A stretch of DNA of 64,000 nt from the NCBI GenBank assembly GCA_001404055.1, contig CXTY01000005.1, positions 467,130 to 531,129 of the forward strand, given 5' to 3'. This document shows, piece after piece, positions 1 to 8,288 of this stretch; the stretch's first letter is position 1, and each line of letters starts with the position of its first letter. Position numbers and translations under genes: made by a program. Below the pieces are notes generated by a model that saw nothing but the letters and a program-made list of their open reading frames with translations, had not been told where the DNA came from and made no database searches. The stretch comes from Roseibium album (GTDB lineage Bacteria > Pseudomonadota > Alphaproteobacteria > Rhizobiales > Stappiaceae).

Positions 1-2
1 AA

Positions 3-485
3 AAGCTGGCCTGCGATTTTTCCATGAAAGACAACTATTTTGCCTGGCAGGCATTCGGTCGAAGTTATGCGCCTTTGGGCAGCGAAACCTCAGCCGAGTC
101 GGGGCCGTTGCCGCCATATTTGGAGTGGACCAACTTCGAGGATATTCGTGAACGAGCCGGTCGTGTCCGTTTTCTGAACCGCAACTTTACTGAACATCTT
201 CAAACACTCCCTGACGATACGCTGGACGCTTATGTTCTGCTGGATGCGCAGGACTGGATGACAGATCAGCAACTCAATTCACTCTGGGCAGAGGTCACGC
301 GGACGGCACGTCCTGGCGCTCGGGTCATCTTCCGTACGGCAGCAGAACCAACTTTGCTTCCCGGGCGGGTCGCTGACCAGATCCTCAATCGTTGGACATA
401 CGAGGAAGAGGAAAGCCTTGAGCTTGGTCGACAAGACCGATCTTCGATCTACGGTGGCTTCCATCTTTATGTCTTCAACGGCTGA
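3..485 (+). CDS. btaA: BtaA C-terminal part, S-adenosylmethionine:diacylglycerol 3-amino-3-carboxypropyltransferase (5' end outside window)
   Basis: BtaA moves the 3-amino-3-carboxypropyl group of SAM to diacylglycerol, the first step of diacylglyceryl-trimethylhomoserine (betaine lipid) synthesis at the inner membrane. The reading frame is open to the left edge (first full codon at 3), so the ATG at 24 is internal and only about 160 C-terminal residues are visible. They match the DUF3419/BtaA tail as I know it: a LLDAQDWM segment, a RPGARVIFRTA segment and a terminal YGGFHLYV. btaB follows 23 bp downstream in the same direction, which strongly supports the assignment. In this lipid system expression is known to rise on phosphate limitation, but the promoter lies outside the window. 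Confidence 0.88.
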   Translation, partial: KLACDFSMKDNYFAWQAFGRSYAPLGSETSAESGPLPPYLEWTNFEDIRERAGRVRFLNRNFTEHLQTLPDDTLDAYVLLDAQDWMTDQQLNSLWAEVTRTARPGARVIFRTAAEPTLLPGRVADQILNRWTYEEEESLELGRQDRSSIYGGFHLYVFNG

Positions 486-508
486 TATCAGATCGGAGAG
501 ATGACCTC

Positions 509-1165
509 ATGAGCGAAGCCGCTGAGACAGCTCGGTTGATGGATACGATTTATCGCCACCAACGTCATTTTTATGATCTGACCCGCAAATTCTATCTACT
601 TGGCCGCGATCATCTGATTGAGCAGTTGGATCCACCAGCAGGTGGTGCTGTGCTGGAACTCGGTTGCGGCACGGGCCGCAATCTGATTGCGGCGGCAAAA
701 AGATATCCGCAAGTGCGTTTCTATGGTCTCGATATCTCGCAGCACATGCTGGATACGGCTGCCACGAACATCAGCAGGGCGGGTTTAAGTGATCGGATCA
801 GCTTGATTCAGGGCGATGCTGCCAACGTGTCGGCAACCGACGCTTTTGAAGTTTCGGGTTTTGACCGGGTGTTTTATGCCTACACGCTCTCCATGATCCC
901 GATCTGGCGGGAAGCGCTTGGTGCTGGAGCTGCTAAGTTAGCTGAAGGTGGCCAGATCCACGTGGTCGACTTTGGACAGCAAGGCCAGTTGCCTGTTTGG
1001 TTCAGGAAAGTCCTTTTCAAATGGCTTCAGTCTTTTCACGTGACACCACGTGCTGACCTGAAAAGGGAACTGGAAAAGATTTCTGAGCAAACTGTTTCTG
1101 ACCTGATGTTCCAACCGCTTTATCGAGGTTACACAGATTATGCTGAATTGGTGAAGTGCAGGTAG
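509..1165 (+). CDS. btaB: BtaB, diacylglycerylhomoserine N-methyltransferase
   Basis: A class I SAM-dependent methyltransferase of 218 residues, close to the usual BtaB length. It trimethylates diacylglycerylhomoserine to the betaine lipid DGTS. The N-terminal segment (about residues 12-34, HQRHFYDLTRKFYLLGRD) is typical of BtaB. The SAM loop LELGCGTG is at 49-56 and the acidic ribose ligand is Asp75 in GLDIS. A GGAGAG Shine-Dalgarno sits just before the ATG at 509. It directly follows btaA, so the two form the btaAB operon and allow phospholipid replacement under phosphorus stress (known for the pair). The assignment rests on sequence pattern plus neighbour. Confidence 0.85.
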   Translation: MSEAAETARLMDTIYRHQRHFYDLTRKFYLLGRDHLIEQLDPPAGGAVLELGCGTGRNLIAAAKRYPQVRFYGLDISQHMLDTAATNISRAGLSDRISLIQGDAANVSATDAFEVSGFDRVFYAYTLSMIPIWREALGAGAAKLAEGGQIHVVDFGQQGQLPVWFRKVLFKWLQSFHVTPRADLKRELEKISEQTVSDLMFQPLYRGYTDYAELVKCR

Positions 1166-1343
1166 CGGGGCAACAACGGAATTGAAGAAGAACTGCGCAA
1201 GATTGGCAACGGTAATTTCTTGACATGAGAGGGAGTAGATCCTCGAAAGTCTTATGAGTCACATATATTATACGGTGATCATTTCCATAATTCATGCAAC
1301 AGTATATTTTTGACGTAGCGTTAAAGGTGTACTTGGAGGGGTT

Positions 1344-1727
1344 ATGAGTGAAGCTGATAATAACATGGATCCGGCAGCCTGGGATCCGGCTTATGACGCG
1401 GTGAGCGCAGCGCCGAAACACCATAAAGTGTTGTTTGAGAATGATAAACTTCGAGTGCTTGAAGTTACTCTGGAGCCGCTGGACGAGGAACCGCTTCACC
1501 ATCATCGTTGGCCGTCAGTATTTGTTTTGGACGAACTTCACGACCAGGTCCGGGATGTCTCTCCCGAAGGTGTGGAGTTGCCGCCGAGTCGCGATGTCTT
1601 GCGAGCTATCGAAGCATGGGATGGTCAATCGAGTCTTGTCGTTCATATGGCACCGCAGCCACTCGGACGCGTGCTGAACAAGGGCGACACAAATATCCAC
1701 GGAATTAGGATTGAGATAAAGGGTTAG
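1344..1727 (+). CDS. Small cupin-like protein
   Basis: A 127-residue protein with a strong Shine-Dalgarno (TTGGAGGGG) before the ATG at 1344. It reads as a single-domain cupin: a predicted strand leading into a HHH cluster at 52-54, and later histidines at 101 and 119 that could complete a metal site. The LFENDKLRVLEVTLEP stretch (30-45) resembles the first cupin strand pair. It has no signal peptide. It stands alone between btaB and a methyltransferase, with about 180-210 bp on either side, so it is probably monocistronic. The substrate cannot be told; small cupins may be isomerases, dioxygenases or ligand sensors. This region looks more AT-rich than the rest of the window. Confidence 0.55.
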   Translation: MSEADNNMDPAAWDPAYDAVSAAPKHHKVLFENDKLRVLEVTLEPLDEEPLHHHRWPSVFVLDELHDQVRDVSPEGVELPPSRDVLRAIEAWDGQSSLVVHMAPQPLGRVLNKGDTNIHGIRIEIKG

Positions 1728-1890
1728 CAGAGGTTTTGAACTTTAGGTGGCGGAAGCTTAGATAAAGCTGGGATTCGTCCAACGTCTTGCAGATCCATGC
1801 AAGACCATCCTGGCTGGATGGCGAGTGTTCGTCGGTTAAGTTTGATTGGCCGCTTTTGTGGGATCAAGCTCCTACTGAGGTTCACACTAT

Positions 1891-1919
1891 GTTGTTCGTT
1901 CTAGATTTGGCAGAACAAC
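1891..1919. repeat. Inverted repeat upstream of methyltransferase gene
   Basis: GTTGTTC at 1891-1897 and GAACAAC at 1913-1919 form a perfect 7-bp inverted repeat with a 15-bp spacer. It ends 18 bp before the ATG at 1938. It could be an operator or a leader hairpin. It does not fit the direct-repeat LexA box of alphaproteobacteria (GTTC-N7-GTTC). Confidence 0.35.
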
Positions 1920-1937
1920 GCGCGACGAGGATGAGAA

Positions 1938-2783
1938 ATGTCGGGCAATCAAAATCAAGCTGACTATTGGAGTTCGGAGAGTGGCTTGAAATGGATTTGG
2001 TTTGAGAAAGAACTTGATCTTGTATTCAATGCCGTTGATGAAGCCTTGATAAGAAAATCGTTACCCCAAACGGGCGAAAGTGTTCTGGATATTGGGTGCG
2101 GTACAGGTGCAACAACAAGAACGTTTTCAAAGTACATTTCGCCTGGGGGGCAATCGCGAGCGGTGGACATTTCGCCGCCAATGATTGATCAGGCGAAAGC
2201 TCACGTACACGAGCATTCGGTGAAACCCACATACCATTTGGCTGATGTTCAAAGCGATCCGATTCCGGGGGCGCCGTTTGACTTGGTAATATCGCGATTT
2301 GGCGCAATGTTTTTTGCAGACTCAACTGCGGCTTTCGCCAATGTTCGTGAGCACATGAAGTCTGATGGAAGAATGGTGCTCGCTGCTTGGGCAAAGGCCC
2401 AGGGTAATCCTTGGTTCGAGGCGCCTAAAGACGGTGCCGTTAACAGGATGGGACCTATGGATCACTCTGATCCCAATGCGCCAGGGCCGCTTGGGTTTCA
2501 GAACATCGAACACGTTGTTGGTGTTCTGAGGCAATCCGGATTTGTCGACGTGTCCGGTGAGACAACGGATGTTATTCTGGCGCACCCGGGACCCCTCGAA
2601 CGTGTTGCCGCGCTTGCCTCAAATATTGGGCCAGCTGCAAGAATTTTGAAGAAATATAACGGAACGAAGGCCGATGTTGAGGCGATCAAAAACTATGTCT
2701 TTGAAAGATTTCGGGGCTTTGAAACCGAGGGCGGCGTTCGCATTCCGGCAAGACTGAATTTCTTTTTCGCACGTAACGAGTAG
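1938..2783 (+). CDS. Class I SAM-dependent methyltransferase
   Basis: A 281-residue methyltransferase of the UbiE/SmtA-like superfamily. Motif I VLDIGCGTG is at 49-57 and the acidic loop AVDIS follows at about 75-79. A C-terminal extension of about 150 residues probably forms the substrate lid; this size is common in small-molecule methyltransferases acting after polyketide or quinone-type chemistry, but no substrate can be read. GAGG at about 1926-1930 precedes the ATG. It lies upstream of an MBL-fold hydrolase in the same direction (about 90 bp gap), so they may be co-transcribed. It is not a second BtaB: it lacks the BtaB N-terminal segment. Confidence 0.75.
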   Translation: MSGNQNQADYWSSESGLKWIWFEKELDLVFNAVDEALIRKSLPQTGESVLDIGCGTGATTRTFSKYISPGGQSRAVDISPPMIDQAKAHVHEHSVKPTYHLADVQSDPIPGAPFDLVISRFGAMFFADSTAAFANVREHMKSDGRMVLAAWAKAQGNPWFEAPKDGAVNRMGPMDHSDPNAPGPLGFQNIEHVVGVLRQSGFVDVSGETTDVILAHPGPLERVAALASNIGPAARILKKYNGTKADVEAIKNYVFERFRGFETEGGVRIPARLNFFFARNE

Positions 2784-2874
2784 TGAAAGCGAACACGACT
2801 GCAGCGACGACTTCATTCGCTTTGAATGCCGTTACCAATTGCAAAGCGGGTACACGTTAGAGGAAGGGCATAAA

Positions 2875-3660
2875 GTGAAAATTAGGCTCTTGAACGAGAA
2901 CTTGGTTTCAGACCTTTGCTGGCTTGCAGAGTATGGGTTTTCGGCATGGATCGAATATGGGCGAACACGCATCCTCTTTGACACTGGTTGGTCTGACGTA
3001 TGGTGCAGGAACGCCGAGACTGCCGAAATCGATGTTCAATCTGCTGACGTCATCGCGCTTTCCCATTTTCATAGTGATCATTCTCGCGGTCTGCTCTTTC
3101 ATCCTTTCGTTGAGAATAAGAAACTCATCCTACACCCTCGAGTGATGACCGCGTTGCTTGACCCGTTCATAGAACCGCCTGATCGCCATCTCCCTCACAG
3201 GTATTCGGAAATTGAACGGAAAATTCGTTCTGATTTTCAGATCGTAGAGGCTTCAGAGCCTTTGGAATTCACATCAGGTGCGTTTTTTTTGGGTCAGATT
3301 CCCAGAGTAATACCATTCGAGCGAGGGTATTATTACGAAGACGCAATGGAAGATGACACTGCATTAGCTTTCCGGACCGACAAAGGGGCCGTCGTGGTGA
3401 CTGGTTGCTCGCACAGTGGTATCTGCAACATTTGTACCTACGCAAAAGAGATCACCGGCCAAGATTTGCATGCAGTAATCGGCGGCTTCCATCTTGTTCA
3501 CCCCGAGAAGCCTGCGGTCGAGGAAACGATCGAGTGGTTCAAAGCCGAGAAAATTCCCCGACTGCTACCGGTTCATTGTGTTTCCTTCGACATCCAGGCC
3601 CGTCTACAAACAGAATTTGAGTATGATCGGCCCGGAGCGGGGTCATTGATCGAAATCTGA
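2875..3660 (+). CDS. MBL-fold metallo-hydrolase, DHPS-like subgroup
   Basis: A cytoplasmic metallo-beta-lactamase-fold enzyme of 261 residues. I chose the GTG at 2875 because AGGAAGG at 2861-2867 gives ideal spacing; the upstream TTG at 2839 has no comparable site. Metal ligands are visible as His64-x-His66-x-Asp68-His69 (SHFHSDH), followed by GCSHSG at 177-182, GGFHL at 203-207 and a final His234 in PVHC. This motif set matches the MBL subgroup named after the archaeal dihydropterin-ribofuranosylaminobenzene phosphate synthase. Bacterial members are mostly uncharacterised, so that name should not be transferred. It probably acts with the preceding methyltransferase. Confidence 0.75.
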   Translation: MKIRLLNENLVSDLCWLAEYGFSAWIEYGRTRILFDTGWSDVWCRNAETAEIDVQSADVIALSHFHSDHSRGLLFHPFVENKKLILHPRVMTALLDPFIEPPDRHLPHRYSEIERKIRSDFQIVEASEPLEFTSGAFFLGQIPRVIPFERGYYYEDAMEDDTALAFRTDKGAVVVTGCSHSGICNICTYAKEITGQDLHAVIGGFHLVHPEKPAVEETIEWFKAEKIPRLLPVHCVSFDIQARLQTEFEYDRPGAGSLIEI

Positions 3661-3897
3661 ACAATGGCTGTATCTACGTTTTTTGAGGAGGAGGCGAAGC
3701 AATCATGCTCAGAAGTTGCTTCGATAGCCGCTCGTAGGTGAAGGGGACCAAATGCGTTGATGGCGTTAACGCATGTCTTCGGCAACCATATTGGCCGCCT
3801 AATATGAGAGAGGTTTGCCTTTCTCACGAGAAATGCGGGTCAATCCGTGTGACATTTAGATTGGAACGAGTTTTCATTTGGGAACGCCGGGAGCAGC

Positions 3898-3933
3898 TTG
3901 ACATTCTATTTTAATATCGAGATATTTCGATAT
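3898..3933 (+). promoter_or_regulatory. Promoter and palindromic operator of the ArsR-type gene; predicted leaderless start
   Basis: TTGACA at 3898-3903 is a consensus -35 box. A 17-bp spacer leads to GATATT at 3921-3926 as the -10. The palindrome ATATCGA-N6-TCGATAT (3914-3933) covers the -10 and abuts the ATG at 3934. Transcription would therefore start at about 3933-3934, giving a leaderless mRNA with no room for a Shine-Dalgarno. A near copy of the same palindrome is at 4293-4311. Confidence 0.6.
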
Positions 3934-4242
3934 ATGGACATAGAAAAATCGATTTCGGCCCTGAACAACCCTGCAAGGCGCAGAATATTGGAGTGGCTCA
4001 AGGATAGGTCAAACTTTCCTCCTGCTTTGCCTGAGCATGCTGATCTGGAGGGCGTATGTGTCGGCTACATTCAGGAAAAGGCACAATTGTCCCAATCTAC
4101 AATTTCAAATTACATGGGACTGTTGAAACAGGCGGGATTTGTCATTGCTGAACGCCATGGACAGTGGACGTTTTATCGTCGCGACGAAAAGAACATTCGG
4201 TTGTTCCTTGCCGCTGTTCAAGACGAACTGTTGAAGCCGTGA
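3934..4242 (+). CDS. ArsR-type winged-helix transcriptional regulator
   Basis: A 102-residue winged helix-turn-helix repressor starting at MDIEKSISALNNPARRRILEWL, the standard ArsR opening. The recognition helix region is LSQSTISNYMGLLKQAGFV (about 52-70), followed by a wing with HGQWTFYR. A single Cys lies in the GVCVGY stretch; there is no CxC metal-binding pair, so arsenic or metal sensing is not indicated and a small organic or redox signal is more likely (inference). An in-frame TTG at 3898 is rejected as the start because it is part of the -35 box. The gene is probably autoregulated and also controls the downstream Old Yellow Enzyme, which carries the same operator. Confidence 0.8.
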   Translation: MDIEKSISALNNPARRRILEWLKDRSNFPPALPEHADLEGVCVGYIQEKAQLSQSTISNYMGLLKQAGFVIAERHGQWTFYRRDEKNIRLFLAAVQDELLKP

Positions 4243-4292
4243 AACATTGAGAAGGTCGGGTGCCGAAACGCCTTTATGACCTGAAATACCGG

Positions 4293-4311
4293 AATATCGA
4301 AATATTACGAT
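4293..4311 (+). promoter_or_regulatory. Second copy of the ArsR-type operator, before the Old Yellow Enzyme gene
   Basis: This 19-bp site matches 17 of 19 bases of the palindrome at 3913-3931: it begins AATATCGA and ends ATATTACGAT, with two substitutions. It lies 11 bp before the ATG at 4323, immediately ahead of the Shine-Dalgarno. The match between the two sites suggests one regulator binds both. The -35 here is not obvious. Confidence 0.55.
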
Positions 4312-4322
4312 GGGAGCGGAGA

Positions 4323-5543
4323 ATGATCGACCAAACTCAAAACCCAAAAGATTTGCTGGGACTTCCTATTCAATTGCCATGCGGCGCGAGTTTGAAGAAC
4401 AGACTGATTAAATCTGCGATGTCTGACTCTCTGGGAGACGGTGAAGGCAATCCTACCAGCGACCAGATGAGACTCTACGAAAGGTGGGCAGAAGGTGGGG
4501 CGGCGCTATCGTTGATTGGTGAAGTTCAAACGGAGCCGCACCATCCGGAAAAACCAGGGAATCTTGTATTGATGCCTGGCGTTGATATGCCTGCCATGCA
4601 GGAGCTGGCAAGACGCGGATCAACAAATGGTGCGCAAATCTGGCCACAGCTTGGCCATGCAGGTGCGCTTTCGCATTTGCCGATCAGTCGGCCAAAGGGA
4701 CCATCTCCACTTGATGTTGAGGGTCTTCAATGTGAAGGAATGTCCCTTGAAGACATTCGCGAACTTCCCGGTTTTTATGCAAGAGCAGCGAAGCTCGCAA
4801 AGGATGCCGGTTTCGGGGGTGTCCAGATCCATGCAGGCCATGGCTTCCTCCTTAGCCAGTTTCTTTCGCCGCTGTTCAACAAAAGAACGGACGCTTATGG
4901 CGGCTCCGTCGAAGAGCGGTTTCGCATCATCCAGGAAGTGCTGGATGAGGTCAGGGCGGTGGTTGGCACGTCTTTCCCAATCGGCATCAAGATCAACTCA
5001 ACAGACAAACTAAGGGGTGGCTTGACCGAAGACGATGCATTGAAGGTTGTTCGTATCCTGGATCAAACTTCCGTTGATCTGATCGATATTAGTGGTGGAA
5101 CCTACTTCCCAGGCGCCGCATCGAGTTCAGATGGTAGGTCATCTGGGCCCTACTTCCTTGAATTCTCCCGGCGCGCTAAAGAGTTGACCTCCATTCCCGT
5201 CATGGCGACGGGAGGATTTAGGACGCGTGACCAGGTGCATGCAGCCTTTGAGACGGACAGTGTGGATGCTGTTGGTCTTGCCCGCACCATGGTGCTCAAT
5301 CCGTCGCTTGCAAATACCTGGTTGTGTGATGATAGCGGCGACCCAGACTTTCCTGTTTTTGTTTCACCTCCTCACGGCGGTGTCACGGCCTGGTATTCGA
5401 TGCGCTTGACCGCTCTCGGCCAGGATAATGAGAACCAATTCGACATGACACCGGCGTTGGCCGTCGAACGCTACGAAAAACGTGATGCGCAGCGTTGCGA
5501 CAAATGGCGAAAAAGGTTCCCGAAATCTTCGAATAGGAGTTGA
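4323..5543 (+). CDS. Old Yellow Enzyme family NADH:flavin oxidoreductase
   Basis: A 406-residue FMN-dependent TIM-barrel ene-reductase. The ATG at 4323 has a GGGAG/GGAGA Shine-Dalgarno; the longer frame from 4260 would run through the operator and is rejected. Family landmarks are NRLIKSAM (about 26-33), the substrate-binding His pair in IHAGHGFLLSQFLSP (169-183), RTDAYGGS (188-195) and a C-terminal ATGGFRTRDQ that binds the FMN phosphate. It lacks the C-terminal Fe-S/FAD half of 2,4-dienoyl-CoA reductase, so it is a short OYE. It reduces activated alkenes such as enones with NAD(P)H. Regulation by the upstream ArsR-type protein is inferred from the shared operator. Confidence 0.85.
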   Translation: MIDQTQNPKDLLGLPIQLPCGASLKNRLIKSAMSDSLGDGEGNPTSDQMRLYERWAEGGAALSLIGEVQTEPHHPEKPGNLVLMPGVDMPAMQELARRGSTNGAQIWPQLGHAGALSHLPISRPKGPSPLDVEGLQCEGMSLEDIRELPGFYARAAKLAKDAGFGGVQIHAGHGFLLSQFLSPLFNKRTDAYGGSVEERFRIIQEVLDEVRAVVGTSFPIGIKINSTDKLRGGLTEDDALKVVRILDQTSVDLIDISGGTYFPGAASSSDGRSSGPYFLEFSRRAKELTSIPVMATGGFRTRDQVHAAFETDSVDAVGLARTMVLNPSLANTWLCDDSGDPDFPVFVSPPHGGVTAWYSMRLTALGQDNENQFDMTPALAVERYEKRDAQRCDKWRKRFPKSSNRS

Positions 5544-5670
5544 ATACAGCAATCAAAAAATCGCCAAATCCGGAATGACGACGCGGGTCATGCTGAAACT
5601 TGACTTTCAAACTGACCGACTTGCACATATTCGGCGCATTGGACGAACAACTGGCGAATGGGTTTAGCAC

Positions 5671-6693
5671 ATGAATGGACGGATGGGACTTGCGATCATC
5701 GGCTTGGGAATGGCCTCGAAGCCGCACGCACTTGCTATCAAGGATATGTCTGATCGGATTGATGTTCGCGGTGTCTTCGCCCGATCTGAAAAATCGCGCA
5801 ATGAATTTTCGAACGCATATGGATTTCCGGTTGTCGAGAATATCGAAGCGTTGGTGATAGACCCAACGGTTGACGCTTTGTTGTTGCTCACACCGCCAAA
5901 TGCACGCACCGAAATCATTTCGCTGTTTGCTGGGTCAGGTAAGCATATCCTTTGTGAAAAACCACTCGAGAGGACAGTCGATACCGCGACTAATATCGTT
6001 GAAACCTGTGAAAATGCTGGTGTCCGTCTCGGCGTCGTATTTCAACATCGATTTCGGGCAGCATCCCTAAAACTGTCTGAACTGATCGCTGCTGGAGACC
6101 TTGGCCAGATCCGTGTTGTCCGTGCTGACATTCCCTGGTGGCGCGATCAGGCTTATTACGACGACCCGGGTAGGGGAACTTATGAAAGGGACGGCGGCGG
6201 CGTCCTGATATCGCAGGCCGTACACACGCTTGACTTCATGTTGTCGTTGATCCCGCCCGTCACGGCTGTCCAGGCATTGTGCGCGACGACATCCTTTCAC
6301 CAGATGGAAGCAGAAGATTTTTGTGCCAGCGCGTTTGAATTTGAAGGTGGCGTCGGGTCGATTGTCGCCAGCACGGCAAGCTTTCCGGGAAACGGGGAGA
6401 GCCTGTCGCTGGATTGCGACAACGCTTCTGTCTCACTCAAGTCGGGTAGCCTGACCATTAATTGGCGCGATGGACGCATCGATCAGTTTGGGGAGGAAGC
6501 TGATACCGGTGGCGGCGCAGATCCAATGGCATTCCCTTATGAATGGCACAAATCGCTTATTGGCGAGTTTACGGAAGCCGTTGCAGAAAATCGAGATCCA
6601 CTCGTGACCGGCAGACAAGCACTGGAAGTCCACCGACTGATCCAGGCCTTGGAACTTTCGTCAAAACAGGGGCAGCGGATTGCGTTAGCCTGA
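5671..6693 (+). CDS. Gfo/Idh/MocA family NAD(P)-dependent oxidoreductase
   Basis: A 340-residue two-domain dehydrogenase. The N-terminal Rossmann fold shows GLGMAS at 11-16, and the catalytic Lys is in the family motif CEKPLERT (95-102). The C-terminal domain has QAVHTLDFMLSL, typical of the family. Members oxidise or reduce sugars, inositols, sugar nucleotides or biliverdin; the substrate is not readable here. It follows the Old Yellow Enzyme by about 130 bp and could share its transcript. It ends only two bases before the stop of the convergent gene at 6696. Confidence 0.82.
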   Translation: MNGRMGLAIIGLGMASKPHALAIKDMSDRIDVRGVFARSEKSRNEFSNAYGFPVVENIEALVIDPTVDALLLLTPPNARTEIISLFAGSGKHILCEKPLERTVDTATNIVETCENAGVRLGVVFQHRFRAASLKLSELIAAGDLGQIRVVRADIPWWRDQAYYDDPGRGTYERDGGGVLISQAVHTLDFMLSLIPPVTAVQALCATTSFHQMEAEDFCASAFEFEGGVGSIVASTASFPGNGESLSLDCDNASVSLKSGSLTINWRDGRIDQFGEEADTGGGADPMAFPYEWHKSLIGEFTEAVAENRDPLVTGRQALEVHRLIQALELSSKQGQRIALA

Positions 6694-6695
6694 GA

Positions 6696-7376
6696 TTAAT
6701 CGCCAGCTACAAAATAGTGCAGCGTTCCATCCGGTCCGATGCCGACCCTGTAAAACGTCCAGGCACCAAAGTCCTGCATCTCGGCGAAATCACCGGCGGT
6801 GACAATACGAAACATCTCAACCTTCTGATCCGGCGTCAGATCAAAAAGCGGATAGCGCGCAAAATAGGGCCAGATATACATCTCCTGCGGAGTGCCGGCA
6901 TCGACATGCAGGAAACCGGCTTCCAGGGTATCAGCCAGAATCGCCAGGATCTCAAACCCTTCGCCATCGCCGGAGCTGGATTTCAGAAAATCAATCGGAT
7001 CATCGATTTCGCCGAAGGAAAGCGTTGGCGGCAATTCGTTGCTCTCCAACACCATGCGGATACGTTCCATATTACCGGCAAGTGCAGCTTCTCTTAGTTG
7101 CGAGTGCATGCGCTTGACCGGTTTGGGTAGATAAGCGGTGTCATAGAGAACTTGCGGCAGATCGTCTGTGTCCTGATCCGTAGCTGTTTCACTGGTATCT
7201 GTTTCCGGCAGGGGGAGTTCGCTTTCCGGGAGACTGAGTTCTTCAGCAGGAATAGGCGCGGTTTGCAGTTGTTCAACGGGGTTTAGCGGGATTGTTTCCG
7301 TCTGGACAGGCTTCGCCAGACTTGTGCCGGTCGTGAGCAAGGCGATCAGAATTGCCGCTGAAAATTTCCGTCCCAT
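6696..7376 (-). CDS. Secreted conserved hypothetical protein with acidic linker
   Basis: A protein of 226 residues from the ATG at 7376, which has a near-perfect Shine-Dalgarno (AGGAGG at 7385-7390). Residues 1-21 are a Sec signal peptide (MGRKFSAAILIALLTTGTSLA). Next comes an acidic Pro/Thr/Glu-rich linker to about residue 75, then a globular domain with an ankyrin-like LREAALAGNMERIRMVLES helix pair and a conserved-looking C-terminus (VDAGTPQEMYIWPYF, TAGDFAEMQDFGAWTFYRVGI). From memory similar C-termini occur in other Hyphomicrobiales proteins of unknown function. It probably acts in the periplasm. It is divergent from the LysE exporter at 7557. Confidence 0.65.
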   Translation of the reverse strand: MGRKFSAAILIALLTTGTSLAKPVQTETIPLNPVEQLQTAPIPAEELSLPESELPLPETDTSETATDQDTDDLPQVLYDTAYLPKPVKRMHSQLREAALAGNMERIRMVLESNELPPTLSFGEIDDPIDFLKSSSGDGEGFEILAILADTLEAGFLHVDAGTPQEMYIWPYFARYPLFDLTPDQKVEMFRIVTAGDFAEMQDFGAWTFYRVGIGPDGTLHYFVAGD

Positions 7377-7556
7377 GGCAACCGCCTCCTGGTTTCCAGC
7401 CCCTGGTATCCCGAGGTCCTTCCATAAACAATTCATGGCAGTGTGGAAACCGGGCAGATCGAATTTTCTCTTTCTTGTCATTGGATGTCAGGACGTTTAT
7501 CGAGGGGTGGTCTGCCTTTTGGAACCCGGGCGGCGGCCTATAGAAAAGGACCGAGT

Positions 7557-8195
7557 GTGGCATTTTTTGAATACGCTCTGATCGGATATTTTGTTGGTAT
7601 TCTGACAACAGCACCGGTCGGACCAGTTAATGTCATGGCCATTCAACACGCGGTTCGCAGCGGGTTTCACCACGGCGTCTATGTCGGCCTTGGGGCCGTT
7701 GTTGCAGACACGATTTATGCTGCTGCTGCAATTTTTGGCGTTGCCGCGGTAACGCAGTTCGTCGAGGGGCAGATCAAGCTCATTGAGATTGTCGGAGGTG
7801 CGCTTCTGATAATATTCGGCTTGAAGATCTGGAATACGCATCCTCATTTGAGCAAAAAGGGAAACGTCAAGGAACATGGCTTTTTAGGCGACGCCACAGC
7901 AGCCTTTTTCTTGGCGATTACCAACCCGGGTACGATCCTCGCCTTTGTGGCGATCTTCGGTGGTTTGGGCGACCTAAGGCCCGCTCATGACAACTACTTT
8001 GGCGCCCTGGTAATGGTTGCTGGGGTTACCGCAGGAGCAACATCCTGGTGGGTCATCGTTTCTGCGGCTGTTTCGCGATTCCGAACAAGAATTGACGACC
8101 AGTGGCTGGATCGGGCCAATCATATTGCAGGTGCCATTCTGCTTGCATTCGGTGCGTTGATTTACCTTGACCTTGCGTTTGATCTGTTCAGTTAG
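7557..8195 (+). CDS. LysE family translocator
   Basis: An inner-membrane exporter of 212 residues with six predicted hydrophobic segments. The GTG at 7557 has AAGGA at 7546-7550 and gives the usual N-terminus VAFFEYALIGYFVGILTTAPVGPVNVMAIQHAVRSG; the family hallmark is the GPxN segment near residues 20-24. A second hallmark, AITNPGTILAFVAIFGGLG, follows at mid-protein. LysE/RhtB proteins export amino acids or similar small molecules; the substrate cannot be told. The longer upstream frame (from 7443) has no signal for initiation. Confidence 0.8.
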   Translation: MAFFEYALIGYFVGILTTAPVGPVNVMAIQHAVRSGFHHGVYVGLGAVVADTIYAAAAIFGVAAVTQFVEGQIKLIEIVGGALLIIFGLKIWNTHPHLSKKGNVKEHGFLGDATAAFFLAITNPGTILAFVAIFGGLGDLRPAHDNYFGALVMVAGVTAGATSWWVIVSAAVSRFRTRIDDQWLDRANHIAGAILLAFGALIYLDLAFDLFS

Positions 8196-8241
8196 GTCTT
8201 TGTTGTGCCTGATCACATCAGGGCGAACTTTACAAAAACAA

Positions 8242-8264
8242 AAAGGCCGAAAATTCCGGCCTTT
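8242..8264 (-). terminator. Rho-independent terminator
   Basis: AAAGGCCG (8242-8249) pairs perfectly with CGGCCTTT (8257-8264) over a 7-base loop. Read on the minus strand it is followed by TTTTTGTTTTTG, so it best terminates the gene at 8289-8561. It may also serve the convergent lysE-type gene. Confidence 0.7.
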
Positions 8265-8288
8265 AGATCTGTTTGATTTCTAACGCGT

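Noticed and set aside
1220..1320. TTGACA at 1220-1225 as promoter of the cupin gene
   Set aside because: No -10 box at an acceptable distance; TTGACG at 1310-1315 has none either.
1017..1505. 162-residue minus-strand ORF
   Set aside because: Runs antisense across btaB and the cupin gene, with no start signal and a random composition.
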